Assembly (NCBI RefSeq): GCF_964283195.1
Contig: NZ_CAXYLH010000001.1
Strand: one strand, 5' to 3'
Source of the DNA: Paratractidigestivibacter sp003150175
GTDB lineage: Bacteria > Actinomycetota > Coriobacteriia > Coriobacteriales > Atopobiaceae
Length of the DNA: 64,000 nucleotides
Below, piece after piece: positions 34,754 through 43,154 of this stretch. Numbering within the stretch: the first letter of the stretch is position 1; each line of letters begins with the position of its first letter. The notes below the pieces were generated by a model. The model had not been told where the DNA came from and did not search any database. It was given only the letters and a program-made list of their open reading frames with translations. Both the position numbers and the translations under genes were made by a program.

Positions 34754-34948
34754 AGCAACCTCCGCTACCAGTAATAAACAAACTCAAAGCCACTCGAGAA
34801 ATTCCAGCAGGAGCAAGTGGTCAGACATCGTCTCATTATAGGGAGACGCGCAGTGCCCGCCTTACGTCAAATAACCAAGACGCACGCCAGTAAAAAGCAA
34901 CCAGAGGTCTCAAGGACTACCAGACCTGAGCCCACAGCAGCAATTATC
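34754..34948. other. Intergenic between the Septu-like operon and silent cassette S2
   Basis: These 195 bases hold the promoter of the ATPase gene. There is no start codon or ribosome site leading into S2, whose open frame extends back without ATG, GTG or TTG before 34974. Confidence 0.7.
34835..34840 (-). promoter_or_regulatory. -10 element of the Septu-like operon
   Basis: TATAAT on the minus strand, followed by GAGAC. A TTGACG lies 24 bases further upstream, too far for a standard -35. The hsdR promoter has the same TATAATGAGA context. Confidence 0.5.
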
Positions 34949-34991
34949 CAAACCCCAATTTGACGGGGAGTGGGTGAGGCTGGGGGATGTC
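34949..34991 (+). repeat. hsdS repeat A, copy in S2
   Basis: 43 bases matching the complement of 38086-38128 with three mismatches, containing the core CAAACCCCAATTTGA. Confidence 0.92.
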
Positions 34992-36074
34992 GCCACTTAC
35001 GTTAACGGCTACGCTTTCAAACCAACTGATTACTGTGCTGACGGCCTCCCAATCATCAGGATTCAAAACCTAACTGGGAACGCTTACGAGACGAACCGTT
35101 TCGATGGTGCGTTGTCCGACAAGTACAGGGTCGAGAATGGGGACATACTGATTTCTTGGTCAGCAAGCTTGGGCGTATATCGTTGGAACCGAGGCGAAGC
35201 TTGGCTGAACCAGCACATTTTCAAAGTTGTATTCGACAAGCTTCCAGTCAATCTTGATTTCTTTGTTTACCAAGCTGGCTATCTGATCGAAAATAGCACG
35301 AGCCTAGCTCACGGAGCGACTATGCGCCATCTGACAAAGAAGGTATTTGACTCGCGTCCCTTCTTCTATCCACCAATCGATGTCCAAGCTAAAATCGCAA
35401 GAACTTTGATGAGTGTTGATGCAATTCTCGCATACCTGCACCTCCAGGTATCCAAGCTCGACGACCTCGTCAAATCGAGATTTGTAGAGATGTTTGGGGA
35501 TAAGGAGCGCTGGGCCAGTGAGGGATGGCCGATAGCGGCCGTTTCCGACCTAATTTGTAAGCCAAAGAGCGGCGAGTGGGGCGAAGAGGACCTTTGCGGC
35601 AAGGGTATCAAGGTTTTAAGGACGGCAAACTTTACTGATGCGGGAGTGATTAACTATACAAATGTTGTTACAAGGGATATTGATTGTTCTAAGCTCAAAT
35701 CGAAAGGTCTTTGCACCGGTGACATTCTGATTGAGAAGTCTGGCGGTTCGGATAAAAAGCCAGTTGGTCGTGTTGTGCTCTTTCTAAATCAGAACGATAC
35801 CTATTTAAACAACAACTTCACCGCAGCTCTTCGCGTGAAAGACCCATCTAAAATCAGCTATCGTTATTTGTTCCAGTCCTTATATATGAACTATTGGCGA
35901 GGCGGGACACGGCCATTCGAGAGTAAGACGACTGGTCTCCACAACCTAAAGCTTGACGGCTACCTCTCTAAGACGCGTATCCCTATCCCGTCCATCGAAA
36001 TCCAGCAGCAGTTCGCCGACTTCGTCGCACGGGTCGACAAACTGGGATTTGACAAAGCTTGTCGAGAACCCTAG
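34949..36074 (+). CDS. Silent type I restriction specificity cassette S2 (HsdS), inverted
   Basis: Second storage copy of HsdS, opposite in orientation to hsdM and the expressed hsdS. Similarity starts at KPQFDGEWVRLGDV within repeat A. The first possible start is GTG at 34974 and has no ribosome site. Two recognition domains flank the repeat-B spacer KLDDLVKSRFVEMFGD; the reading frame stops 21 bases after repeat C, so the tail present in S1 is missing. S2 and expressed S1 converge, so inversion between their repeats can exchange one or both domains. GC content is lower than in hsdM, as is common for recognition domains. Confidence 0.88.
35458..35498 (+). repeat. hsdS repeat B, copy in S2
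   Basis: 41 bases matching the complement of repeat B in S1 and S3 with two mismatches, including 29 identical bases from CTCGACGACC. Confidence 0.9.
36003..36053 (+). repeat. hsdS repeat C, copy in S2
   Basis: 51 bases matching the complement of 37018-37068 apart from three central mismatches. It ends 21 bases before the S2 stop. Confidence 0.92.
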
Positions 36075-36109
36075 CTAAATTGGCGGCACCCGAAGCTGCG
36101 CCAGCAGAA

Positions 36110-36892
36110 TTAAATTGTATGGTCAGACTTACCTACGACAGCGACACAAACCTTCCCTGGATAGTCTCTCATCAGCGACCGAATTGCTTCATTGCACGGA
36201 TTTGTGGTTCCGTTGCCATATTGGGCGCGAGAACGAAGATCGGTCAGGATAGCCTTGAATTCATCTAGTAGGTTACTCATATCAGAGTAATCAATTTCTT
36301 TGCAGTTTGAGAAAATGTGTATGCGGTTTCTTCCATCCCTAATAGCATCGGCAAAGTGTCTGAAACGTTCGCATTCCGGCTCTTCAATTACGGCCTTCGA
36401 GCAATAGAAATCTATAAGATCGTTTAAGGTAATCGATTCGACGGCAGGTTCCCGCTTTTTTCTGCCAAAGTAAGACTTGACTGCTTTAAGAGTTGACTTG
36501 CGTTGTTTTGAAGTCATCGCTCCAGACGTGACTGCTTGATTAAGAGAATCATCAATTAGGCTAACCGCCTTCTTCTCATTAAAGTGATTCCATTTTTGCC
36601 ACTCTGCCTTTTTGTAGTCTTCAAAATATGTCATCAAGAAGAGCTGTAGGGCACATTCAAGAACTGACCCTATACAAATTGGCATCAGATAGGATGCTGT
36701 CTGCGGGTCAAGGCCATCACTGCCCATCAGCACAAACAGCGCTTGAAACATGGAATCGAGGCGTTGCTCGACATATTTCAGTTGCGTTCTTTCGGCACCG
36801 CCAGCCTTAAGACACTCCTCTTTAAGAAGGGAAAGCTCTTGTCGTATCTCGCCAAGCTGATTCCTGAGTTGCCCTATATCACCGCTGCTCAT
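36110..36892 (-). CDS. Hypothetical protein with possible HEPN motif, between convergent hsdS copies
   Basis: The 260-aa protein has an N-terminal coiled coil (residues ~1-50), a helix-rich middle and a C-terminal helix-rich segment. RDGRNRIH near residue 195 fits the Rx4-6H signature of HEPN ribonucleases (R-D-x5-H); this is a weak, short motif. The ATG at 36892 was chosen over 36916 because AGGTGGG precedes it. Codon use is much more AT-rich than in the flanking hsdM, suggesting recent transfer. It lies between repeat C of S2 and repeat C of S1, so an inversion at C would flip it. I do not recognise a named family. Confidence 0.6.
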   Translation of the reverse strand: MSSGDIGQLRNQLGEIRQELSLLKEECLKAGGAERTQLKYVEQRLDSMFQALFVLMGSDGLDPQTASYLMPICIGSVLECALQLFLMTYFEDYKKAEWQKWNHFNEKKAVSLIDDSLNQAVTSGAMTSKQRKSTLKAVKSYFGRKKREPAVESITLNDLIDFYCSKAVIEEPECERFRHFADAIRDGRNRIHIFSNCKEIDYSDMSNLLDEFKAILTDLRSRAQYGNGTTNPCNEAIRSLMRDYPGKVCVAVVGKSDHTI

Positions 36893-36951
36893 AGTCCCAC
36901 CTTGCATGAGTCCCAACCAATCGCTTCCCAGTCAGGATTCCTTTCCTACAA

Positions 36952-38160
36952 TCACCCAAAGTACTCCTGCATAAGAGACTGCTTAAGAGTCTCGAGCTTT
37001 TCAATCTGCTGCTGAACGTCAAATCCCAGTTTGTCGACCTTCGCGACGAAGTCGGCGAACTGCTGCTGAAGGGAAAGGGGAGGTATCGACACGCGAAACC
37101 TTTCCAGGTCCTGCTTTGTTATTGCCTCTCGCGTTGCTCCGGCCTTTTGAGCTCCCTCGAGCATAAAACGCTGATACGATTCACTCGTCAACGTCGCATT
37201 GAGAATACAAGGTAGTATGACGCTCTGATTAGCTCTCAAAATAGCAACGTGCTGATTGACGCGCCCTCCGACCAAATCGTCGGGCAAAACGCATGAACGG
37301 GCAACAGATGCTCCGGTTATATTGAGAAGAACATCTCCCCGCTTGAGGCTTACGTTGCTGAGCTTTTTTGCTTCCTCTTCTCCGATATAGGCTAGATTCT
37401 TCCGTATGAACGTACCGTTATGGACGTTCAGACTCCTTATGAATGGAGTGCCATTATCCATATAAATCGTCTTACCGCCACGCGGCGTTGCGCCAGAACC
37501 AATCTTGGTACAAGCTTCTCCAAGTGATTCAGTTTGATATTTTGGTTGCTCTATCGGGTCCCCGAACATCTCGACAAATCTCGATTTGACGAGGTCGTCG
37601 AGGGCGGAGAGCCTACTACCGGCATTGTCCAAAAGAGTCGCAATCATAGACATGCGCTTCACGACAATCCGCTGGTTTTCCAAGCTCGGCAGAGGGAAAG
37701 TCAGGTCGCACAGCGTATTAGTCGGAAGACTCCTACGACGAGCCGTCGTTCCACGAAGGTTGCTCCTGTAGTAGTCCATGCTTTGCGGACTATGCAAGGC
37801 CAATTCAAGATAGGACGGATCGACTCTCGAGCTGTCGATGTCCCATACGTCATACGCAGGGCTCATAATGCCTGGATAATTGAAGTTCTGAACGTAAATT
37901 ACGCCCTCATCGATGGGAAAGCCAACGACCAGCTGCCCCGGTTCGACCACCTTGTAATTCCCCGTGTCCCTCGAGGCGATAGATTTCTTGAAGCGTGACG
38001 CCTGCTCAACGATGCCGTCGCGCATCGTTATAGAGAGGATGGGATAAGAATCGCTGCCGCACCTTGCCGATTTGGCTTTCTTGATGACATCCCCCAGCCG
38101 GACCCACTCCCCATCAAATTGGGGTTTGTGGGTCCCGATGTTCTTCTCGACGTCGCTCAT
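36952..38160 (-). CDS. hsdS: Expressed type I restriction specificity subunit HsdS (S1)
   Basis: The 402-aa protein gives DNA target recognition to the HsdM and HsdR complex. It has a short unique N-terminus, the conserved KPQFDGEWVRLGDV (repeat A), recognition domain 1 (~25-180), spacer LSALDDLVKSRFVEMFGD (repeat B), recognition domain 2 (~205-360), then QQFADFVAKVDKLGFD (repeat C) and a coiled-coil tail ending LKQSLMQEYFG. Its ATG overlaps the hsdM stop (TAATG), the only hsdS here with a proper start and operon position. The other two copies share only the segment from A to C, so this is the expression locus of the shufflon. Confidence 0.95.
   Translation of the reverse strand: MSDVEKNIGTHKPQFDGEWVRLGDVIKKAKSARCGSDSYPILSITMRDGIVEQASRFKKSIASRDTGNYKVVEPGQLVVGFPIDEGVIYVQNFNYPGIMSPAYDVWDIDSSRVDPSYLELALHSPQSMDYYRSNLRGTTARRRSLPTNTLCDLTFPLPSLENQRIVVKRMSMIATLLDNAGSRLSALDDLVKSRFVEMFGDPIEQPKYQTESLGEACTKIGSGATPRGGKTIYMDNGTPFIRSLNVHNGTFIRKNLAYIGEEEAKKLSNVSLKRGDVLLNITGASVARSCVLPDDLVGGRVNQHVAILRANQSVILPCILNATLTSESYQRFMLEGAQKAGATREAITKQDLERFRVSIPPLSLQQQFADFVAKVDKLGFDVQQQIEKLETLKQSLMQEYFG
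37018..37068 (-). repeat. hsdS repeat C, copy in S1
   Basis: 51-base repeat shared with S2 (inverted) and S3 (direct). Beyond it only S1 encodes the C-terminal coiled coil. Confidence 0.92.
37562..37611 (-). repeat. hsdS repeat B, copy in S1
   Basis: 50 bases identical to 29590-29639, and inverted with respect to 35458-35498. Confidence 0.92.
38086..38128 (-). repeat. hsdS repeat A, copy in S1
   Basis: 43 bases inverted with respect to 34949-34991 (three mismatches). The first 32 bases of hsdS, from the ATG to the repeat, are unique to S1. Confidence 0.92.
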
Positions 38161-39617
38161 TACAGCATCGCCTCCAGCTCTTCGAGACCCTTGGCAATCT
38201 TGGCGTTGAGCTCCTTGATGTCGGCGATGAGCTCGCTGGTGGGCGGGTACTCGATCTTCTCGTAGACGATCTCCTTGTACTTGTTGATGGAGAGGTCGTA
38301 GTCGTTGTCGATAATCTCCCGCACCGGCACCATGAAGCTCTTCTCAGTACGGGCACGGTCCTTCTCGGCCTCAAGGTTGTGGAAGCGGTTGATGATGTCA
38401 GGAATGTCGTTGGCCTCGATGGGGTCGCGCTTGTCGTCAAGGCTGAAGCCATCGGCCTCCATGTCATAGAACCACACGTCATCGGTGCCACCGGTGCCGG
38501 TCTTGGTAAACACGAGGATGGCCGTTGAGACGCCTGCGTACGGCTTGAAGACTCCCGAGGGCATGGATATTACCGCCTGAAGGCGGTTGTTCTCGATGAT
38601 CTCCTTGCGGATGGCCTTGTGGGCCTTCTGGGAGCCAAACAGCACGCCGTCGGGCACGATGGAGGCACAGCGGCCACCCACCTTGAGGCTCCTCAGGAAG
38701 AGCGCCAAGAACAGCAGCTCCGTTTTGGTGGTGGCGGCAATGCTGCGCAGGTCCTTGGCAACGGTCTCCTTGTCCAGGCTGCCCTTGAAGGGCGGGTTGG
38801 CCAGGATCAGGGTGTAGGCGTCGCGGACCTCGTTGTCCTCGGACAGGGAGTCCACCTGCGTGATGTTGGGGGCCTCCACGCCATGCAGCATCATGTTCAT
38901 GGCACCGATGCGCATCATGGTGGAGTCCGTGTCGTGGCCGGTGAACATCGTGGTCTGGAAGCGCCTCTGCACGTCCTCGCGCATGAGGTCGGCCTCGTAG
39001 TTCTCCTTAAGGTACTGGGCGGCGGCGCAGATGAAGCCGGCGCTGCCCATGGCAGGGTCGCAGATGACGTCGTCTGGCGTGGGCGCCATGAGCTCAACCA
39101 TCATCCTGATGATGTGACGGGGCGTGCGGAACTGGCCGTTCTGTCCGCTGGTTGCGAGCTTGGACAGCAGGTACTCGTAGACATCACCCATGATGTCCTT
39201 GTTGGAGAGGTCAATGTCCTCGAGCTTCTCCACAATGCGCGTAAGGGTGCGCGGGTTGCTCACCAGGAAGGTCGCGTCCTTCATGTAGCGAGCGAATGCC
39301 GTGTCGGCGCTGTTGCCCAGGCCCTCCTTGATGAAGGGGAAGACGTTCTGGATCATGTTGTCGAACATGGCCTGGGGCTCGTAGTTGCGGAAGACGCTCC
39401 AGCGGCAGTTTTGGTGCTCCTCGTCAAACGTGGGGTCTACCACCGACGTGTCAAGCATGGCCGCAACGGACTCCTTGTTGAGCTCGTTGTCATCAAGGGT
39501 CTTGATGAACATGAGGTAGGTAAGCTGCTCGATGACGGTCAAGGGGTTTGAGATGCCGTTTGACCAGAAGATGTCCCAGATGCCGTCTACCTTGTTCTTA
39601 TATTCGCCGGTGATCAT
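38160..39617 (-). CDS. hsdM: Type I restriction-modification methyltransferase HsdM
   Basis: The 485-aa N6-adenine methyltransferase has the N-terminal HsdM helical domain (ITGEYKNKVDGIWDIFWSNG), SAM motif DPAMGSAGFICAAAQYLKEN near residue 186 and catalytic NPPF in LILANPPFKGSLDK near 274. It methylates host DNA and is needed for restriction. The ATG at 39617 follows AGGAGCC. Its stop overlaps the hsdS start by one base. Upstream lies the HNH gene and a gap of 89 bases, so hsdM-hsdS might also have its own promoter. Confidence 0.96.
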   Translation of the reverse strand: MITGEYKNKVDGIWDIFWSNGISNPLTVIEQLTYLMFIKTLDDNELNKESVAAMLDTSVVDPTFDEEHQNCRWSVFRNYEPQAMFDNMIQNVFPFIKEGLGNSADTAFARYMKDATFLVSNPRTLTRIVEKLEDIDLSNKDIMGDVYEYLLSKLATSGQNGQFRTPRHIIRMMVELMAPTPDDVICDPAMGSAGFICAAAQYLKENYEADLMREDVQRRFQTTMFTGHDTDSTMMRIGAMNMMLHGVEAPNITQVDSLSEDNEVRDAYTLILANPPFKGSLDKETVAKDLRSIAATTKTELLFLALFLRSLKVGGRCASIVPDGVLFGSQKAHKAIRKEIIENNRLQAVISMPSGVFKPYAGVSTAILVFTKTGTGGTDDVWFYDMEADGFSLDDKRDPIEANDIPDIINRFHNLEAEKDRARTEKSFMVPVREIIDNDYDLSINKYKEIVYEKIEYPPTSELIADIKELNAKIAKGLEELEAML

Positions 39618-39706
39618 GCCTGGCTCCTAACGTTACGACCGGGTGGTTGGGCTTCATTATCCGACATTGTGTGCCGGCATTTGTTGCGCAACCATTGGCC
39701 GCCCCG

Positions 39707-40222
39707 TCAGCGGGAGCCCTTGGCCAATCCCATGAGGACGCGGAGCTCGTCAGGCGTATAGGTGCCGCCACCCGGCTTTGCATGCAGCGCCACGTGGCAG
39801 TTGGGACAGACCGGTATGAGGTCATGCGCGGGGTCCACCACGTGCTTCGCCGCCGTCTGGTGAAGCGGCACCACGTGGTGCACCTGGATGATGCCCGCAA
39901 ACTGAGGGCCATAGGCCTTGGCAAAGTCAAAGCCGCAGATGGCGCAGGTGGCGCCATGGGCCTTGATGCAGGCCTGCCGGGCGGCGCGGCTGCGCTCGTA
40001 GCGGTCCGCGCGAACGGAGGTCATGGCACCCTCGGTCAGGGGCTCTGCGTCAGCCGCCTCGGCCTCGTCAGACGCCGCCTCCACGCTTTCGGAGACCCGG
40101 GAGTCCTCGGGGGCCTCGGGACCCAAGGGCGCCTCGGGCCGGTTGGAATCCATTCCAAACCCGGCCTGTCCGAGCTTCTTCCAGACGTAGACCTCTTGTT
40201 CAATCTGCTTGGATGTGGCCAT
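39707..40222 (-). CDS. HNH-domain protein in the restriction operon
   Basis: The 171-aa protein has a variable acidic N-terminal half and a C-terminal HNH domain with CxxC in ATCAICGFDF near residue 97, the HH pair in VHHVVPLHQ near 119 and CPNCHVALH near 145. Such McrA-like HNH proteins often cut DNA. The ATG at 40222 follows GGAG and starts 19 bases after the vWA gene's stop. It may be an additional nuclease of the restriction system or a passenger. Confidence 0.82.
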   Translation of the reverse strand: MATSKQIEQEVYVWKKLGQAGFGMDSNRPEAPLGPEAPEDSRVSESVEAASDEAEAADAEPLTEGAMTSVRADRYERSRAARQACIKAHGATCAICGFDFAKAYGPQFAGIIQVHHVVPLHQTAAKHVVDPAHDLIPVCPNCHVALHAKPGGGTYTPDELRVLMGLAKGSR

Positions 40223-40241
40223 GCCGCACTCCGCCCCCCAG

Positions 40242-41813
40242 TTAATCCCAGTCCCAACTCCTGAGCGGCAGGACCGCCCCGTAGGGCCGCTTGACCGAAA
40301 GGCACTCCGGGTCTCCAAGAATCACCCAGAGGTTGCGATAGGTAAGCGGCTTGGGAATCCTGCTTTCGCCAAAGCCATCTGTAAAGTAAATCAGCAGGGC
40401 ATCCCTGAAGCGGCGGTTCTCGTTGATGTAATTGATTACCGGCGTGAAAGCCGTACCACCACGACCGTTCACGTGGTCCGGCAGGTCATTGGGGCTCTTG
40501 AGCTCATAGACGCGCTGGATGCTGGCGTCGCACTCAATGACCGTGAGCTCAAACCTCTTGCGCGAGACTATCGCGAATATCTCGTTGAAGATCTTACGTA
40601 TGGCGTCATCGCCCATGGAGGCGGAGGTGTCTATCGCCACCACAATCCTGAGCATCTTGCCCTCGCGAGAGCCAGAGAGGTCGTAGCGGCGCGGCTGCCT
40701 CCTGTTGAGGCGCGCACGCGTCTTCTGCTTCTCTGCGGCGACGGCGCCCACGTACTTCTTCAGGATGGACTGCCAGTTGAGCTCGGCGGGACGGTTGAGC
40801 CTCTTGACCTGAGAGGAGAACCTCGCCGGCATCATGCCGCGAGCCTCCGAGCCCATGATCTGGTTGGCCTCGTTGACCAGCTCCTTTGTTGCCTCAGCCA
40901 GCATCTGGTCGACGTCGACCATCTGGTCCGCGCCCTCGGAGGCAAGCCACTCGTGGTCCGTGACGTGGCCGGCGGCCTGGCCCGCGGTTACGGCGGCCTG
41001 CGCACGGGCGTCATCGTCTTGCGCCGAAGAGGCCCCCGTCGCCTCGGAAGCGCCAGCCCCAGAGGCGCCGTCCCGGCCCTCCCCGGGCGTCTGCCGGTCG
41101 GTCGCGCCGCCCTGCGGAGTCGTACCAGGAATCGGCGCCACGCCGATTCCGTTGTCGCCGTCACCAGCCCCGCCGTTGCCGTCAGACCCCGCAGGGCTAT
41201 TCTCGGGTTTCTCGCCCTTGTCCTTAATTAGGTCGTAGTAGTACTGGTAGCTCTCGCCAGGCTTTACGGACCTCAGGCCAAACGTCTTCTTGAGCGTCTG
41301 GGAAGTGACGGCGCCCTTGGGCATCCTGAGGAACTTCTTGCCATCCGCAATCTCTTGGTTGAGCTGGTCGTTTACGGCTGCGTCCGCAGCCAGGTTGAAC
41401 AGGCGGTACTTCTCGGGGTCTCCCTCGGGGTTGGAGCGCACCATCTCCGCCGGATGGTTGAAGACCACATGGTCAACCTCGTGGCAAAAGATGTAGACGA
41501 TCTCCTTCAGGGAGTACCTCATCAGAATCAGGGGGTTGGTCTCAAAGACCGGCGGGTACTGGTCAAGACGGATGCCCGCAATGGACGTGCAGGCAAAGTC
41601 GGTCCGGAAGGTCATCGCCATGAAGAAGTATCCGTAGTACGTGTCTCGCTCGGACACCAGGAACAGCGCCACCAGACGGGCAAGCCGCTGAAAGTTGCAG
41701 TCAATCTCATCGAGCAGGCCCGACGAGCGAGCCTGCTCGAACTGATCGACCTCGCTTCTGAGCAGGTCATACAGCCCCGCGATGTTTTCGGCGTTGTCCG
41801 TCGTCTCGGCCAT
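40242..41813 (-). CDS. vWA-domain protein with metallopeptidase-like N-terminus (DUF2201-type)
   Basis: The 523-aa protein has an N-terminal region with IFCHEVDHVVFNH near residue 110, an HExxH-like pattern (HEVDH), and a C-terminal von Willebrand A domain. The MIDAS is complete: DTSAS near 397, the Thr in GRGGTAFTP near 450 and the Asp in YFTDGFGE near 473. The centre (~185-290) is a low-complexity Gly/Ala/Ser/Asp linker. Proteins of this type act with MoxR ATPases, whose gene lies 3 bases upstream. Its substrate is unknown. Its place inside an hsd operon is unusual. Confidence 0.85.
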   Translation of the reverse strand: MAETTDNAENIAGLYDLLRSEVDQFEQARSSGLLDEIDCNFQRLARLVALFLVSERDTYYGYFFMAMTFRTDFACTSIAGIRLDQYPPVFETNPLILMRYSLKEIVYIFCHEVDHVVFNHPAEMVRSNPEGDPEKYRLFNLAADAAVNDQLNQEIADGKKFLRMPKGAVTSQTLKKTFGLRSVKPGESYQYYYDLIKDKGEKPENSPAGSDGNGGAGDGDNGIGVAPIPGTTPQGGATDRQTPGEGRDGASGAGASEATGASSAQDDDARAQAAVTAGQAAGHVTDHEWLASEGADQMVDVDQMLAEATKELVNEANQIMGSEARGMMPARFSSQVKRLNRPAELNWQSILKKYVGAVAAEKQKTRARLNRRQPRRYDLSGSREGKMLRIVVAIDTSASMGDDAIRKIFNEIFAIVSRKRFELTVIECDASIQRVYELKSPNDLPDHVNGRGGTAFTPVINYINENRRFRDALLIYFTDGFGESRIPKPLTYRNLWVILGDPECLSVKRPYGAVLPLRSWDWD

Positions 41814-41816
41814 GGC

Positions 41817-43154
41817 TTAGCTGGCCTCTATGAGCTTGCGAGTGCTGTCAGAGAGGTCAAGCATGGCAATGATGTCGTCACCCAGGGCGTCATAGACCAA
41901 CTCTATGAGGCTGTTGCCGTCGTCGGTCGTAGTGGCGGCAACCTTCTGCGCAAACAAGAGCCTGGTAGACGGGTCAAGGAGCTCCACCAAGGCCCCCAGC
42001 TGCTTCTTGACCTTGTCAAAGTCCTTGGGACTCAGCATCAAGAACTCGACGTTCTCCTTCAGGTACAGGATGAGGGCGTCGCAGGTCTGCACGCGCTTTG
42101 CGACCGAAAGTCCCTTGATGCGCGTGCTCACGCCGCTCAGCTTAGCGTCGTCTGCAAGAACCTCCTCGGCGCTCAGCGCATGGTCAGGTTGCACGAGGCT
42201 GGCAAAGTACATGGTGGCTACCGTAGTGCCAAGCTTTGCCGAAGCCAGGGCCTTCATATCGCGCGCGACGGCGTCGGGCTCGTTTTCCTTTGCCGAGAAG
42301 AAGCCCCTGAGCATTGGCTCGCTGGCAAGAATCGTATCCACCATGTCCCAGCCACGTGGAGAGGGCGTGGGCTTCTCCTCGTCCTCCAGCTCCTTGAAAT
42401 CCTCGGAGAGGCACTTGGGGTGCTCCTTTATGAACCTCAGGATGTCAGGCGATATGCCCGTTGCGCGACCGTAGCGAATCCACTCGCCCGGCCTGCTGTC
42501 CACCTTGAGCTTCAGGAAGCGGTCCAGCTGGGCGGGGTCCATCTCGTTGGTGGCATAGGCGCTGTTCTGGGTGCTGGGGTTCATGGCGCCCACGAAGAAC
42601 ACCCACCACGGGAAGCGGTACCCGTTGACCGCCTTGGTCAGCAGGATGTTCATGAGCTCCTTGTACACCGTGTTCTCCGTGCGGTTAACCTCGTCAATGA
42701 ACACGATGACGGGCTCAATGCGACCGGACTGCAGTAGCTCGATGCGCTTCTGGGCGGGAACGTCATTCAGCGCATAGCGGTTCTCGTCGCCGTCCAGGAC
42801 GTCCGCGGCGGATGCGTCGGCACCAAGCTCGGCACCCATCTCCTCAAAGATCTGGCGCTCCTTGGCCTGGATGCGGTCCACGGCGTAGTGCGGCAGGAAC
42901 CTGAACTTAACGGCACCCTGGGCGTCCTCGTACTGGTAGGGCAGGCCGGTAATCTCACCCTCCTTGAGGGTTCCGCCCTCGATGGTTATGCAGGTGCCAC
43001 CGAGGTCCTCGGCCACGCTCTTGACGATGGCGGACTTGCCGATGCCGTGCTTGCCCGATATCAGGGGCGTTATGAACAGGTCCTTCTTATCGGTGGCGAC
43101 GTTCGCCAGAATCGCGCGCTTTATCAGGCGCTTGGCGTTGTTGACGGAAATCAA
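41817..43154 (-). CDS. MoxR-like AAA ATPase (TTG start)
   Basis: The 445-aa ATPase has Walker A GKHGIGKSAIV near residue 35, Walker B PVIVFIDEVNRTE near 150 and sensor 1 FVGAMNPSTQNSAY near 190. MoxR proteins work as chaperones that use vWA partners to remodel target complexes. The start was set at TTG 43154, which overlaps the upstream stop (TTGA) and follows AAGGGAG; the longer frame (to 43220) would overlap the unknown gene. It is between the 255-aa unknown gene and the vWA gene. Confidence 0.88.
   Translation of the reverse strand: MISVNNAKRLIKRAILANVATDKKDLFITPLISGKHGIGKSAIVKSVAEDLGGTCITIEGGTLKEGEITGLPYQYEDAQGAVKFRFLPHYAVDRIQAKERQIFEEMGAELGADASAADVLDGDENRYALNDVPAQKRIELLQSGRIEPVIVFIDEVNRTENTVYKELMNILLTKAVNGYRFPWWVFFVGAMNPSTQNSAYATNEMDPAQLDRFLKLKVDSRPGEWIRYGRATGISPDILRFIKEHPKCLSEDFKELEDEEKPTPSPRGWDMVDTILASEPMLRGFFSAKENEPDAVARDMKALASAKLGTTVATMYFASLVQPDHALSAEEVLADDAKLSGVSTRIKGLSVAKRVQTCDALILYLKENVEFLMLSPKDFDKVKKQLGALVELLDPSTRLLFAQKVAATTTDDGNSLIELVYDALGDDIIAMLDLSDSTRKLIEAS

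Noticed and set aside
38618..39551. Plus-strand ORF opposite hsdM
   Set aside because: Shadow frame over a confident HsdM gene.
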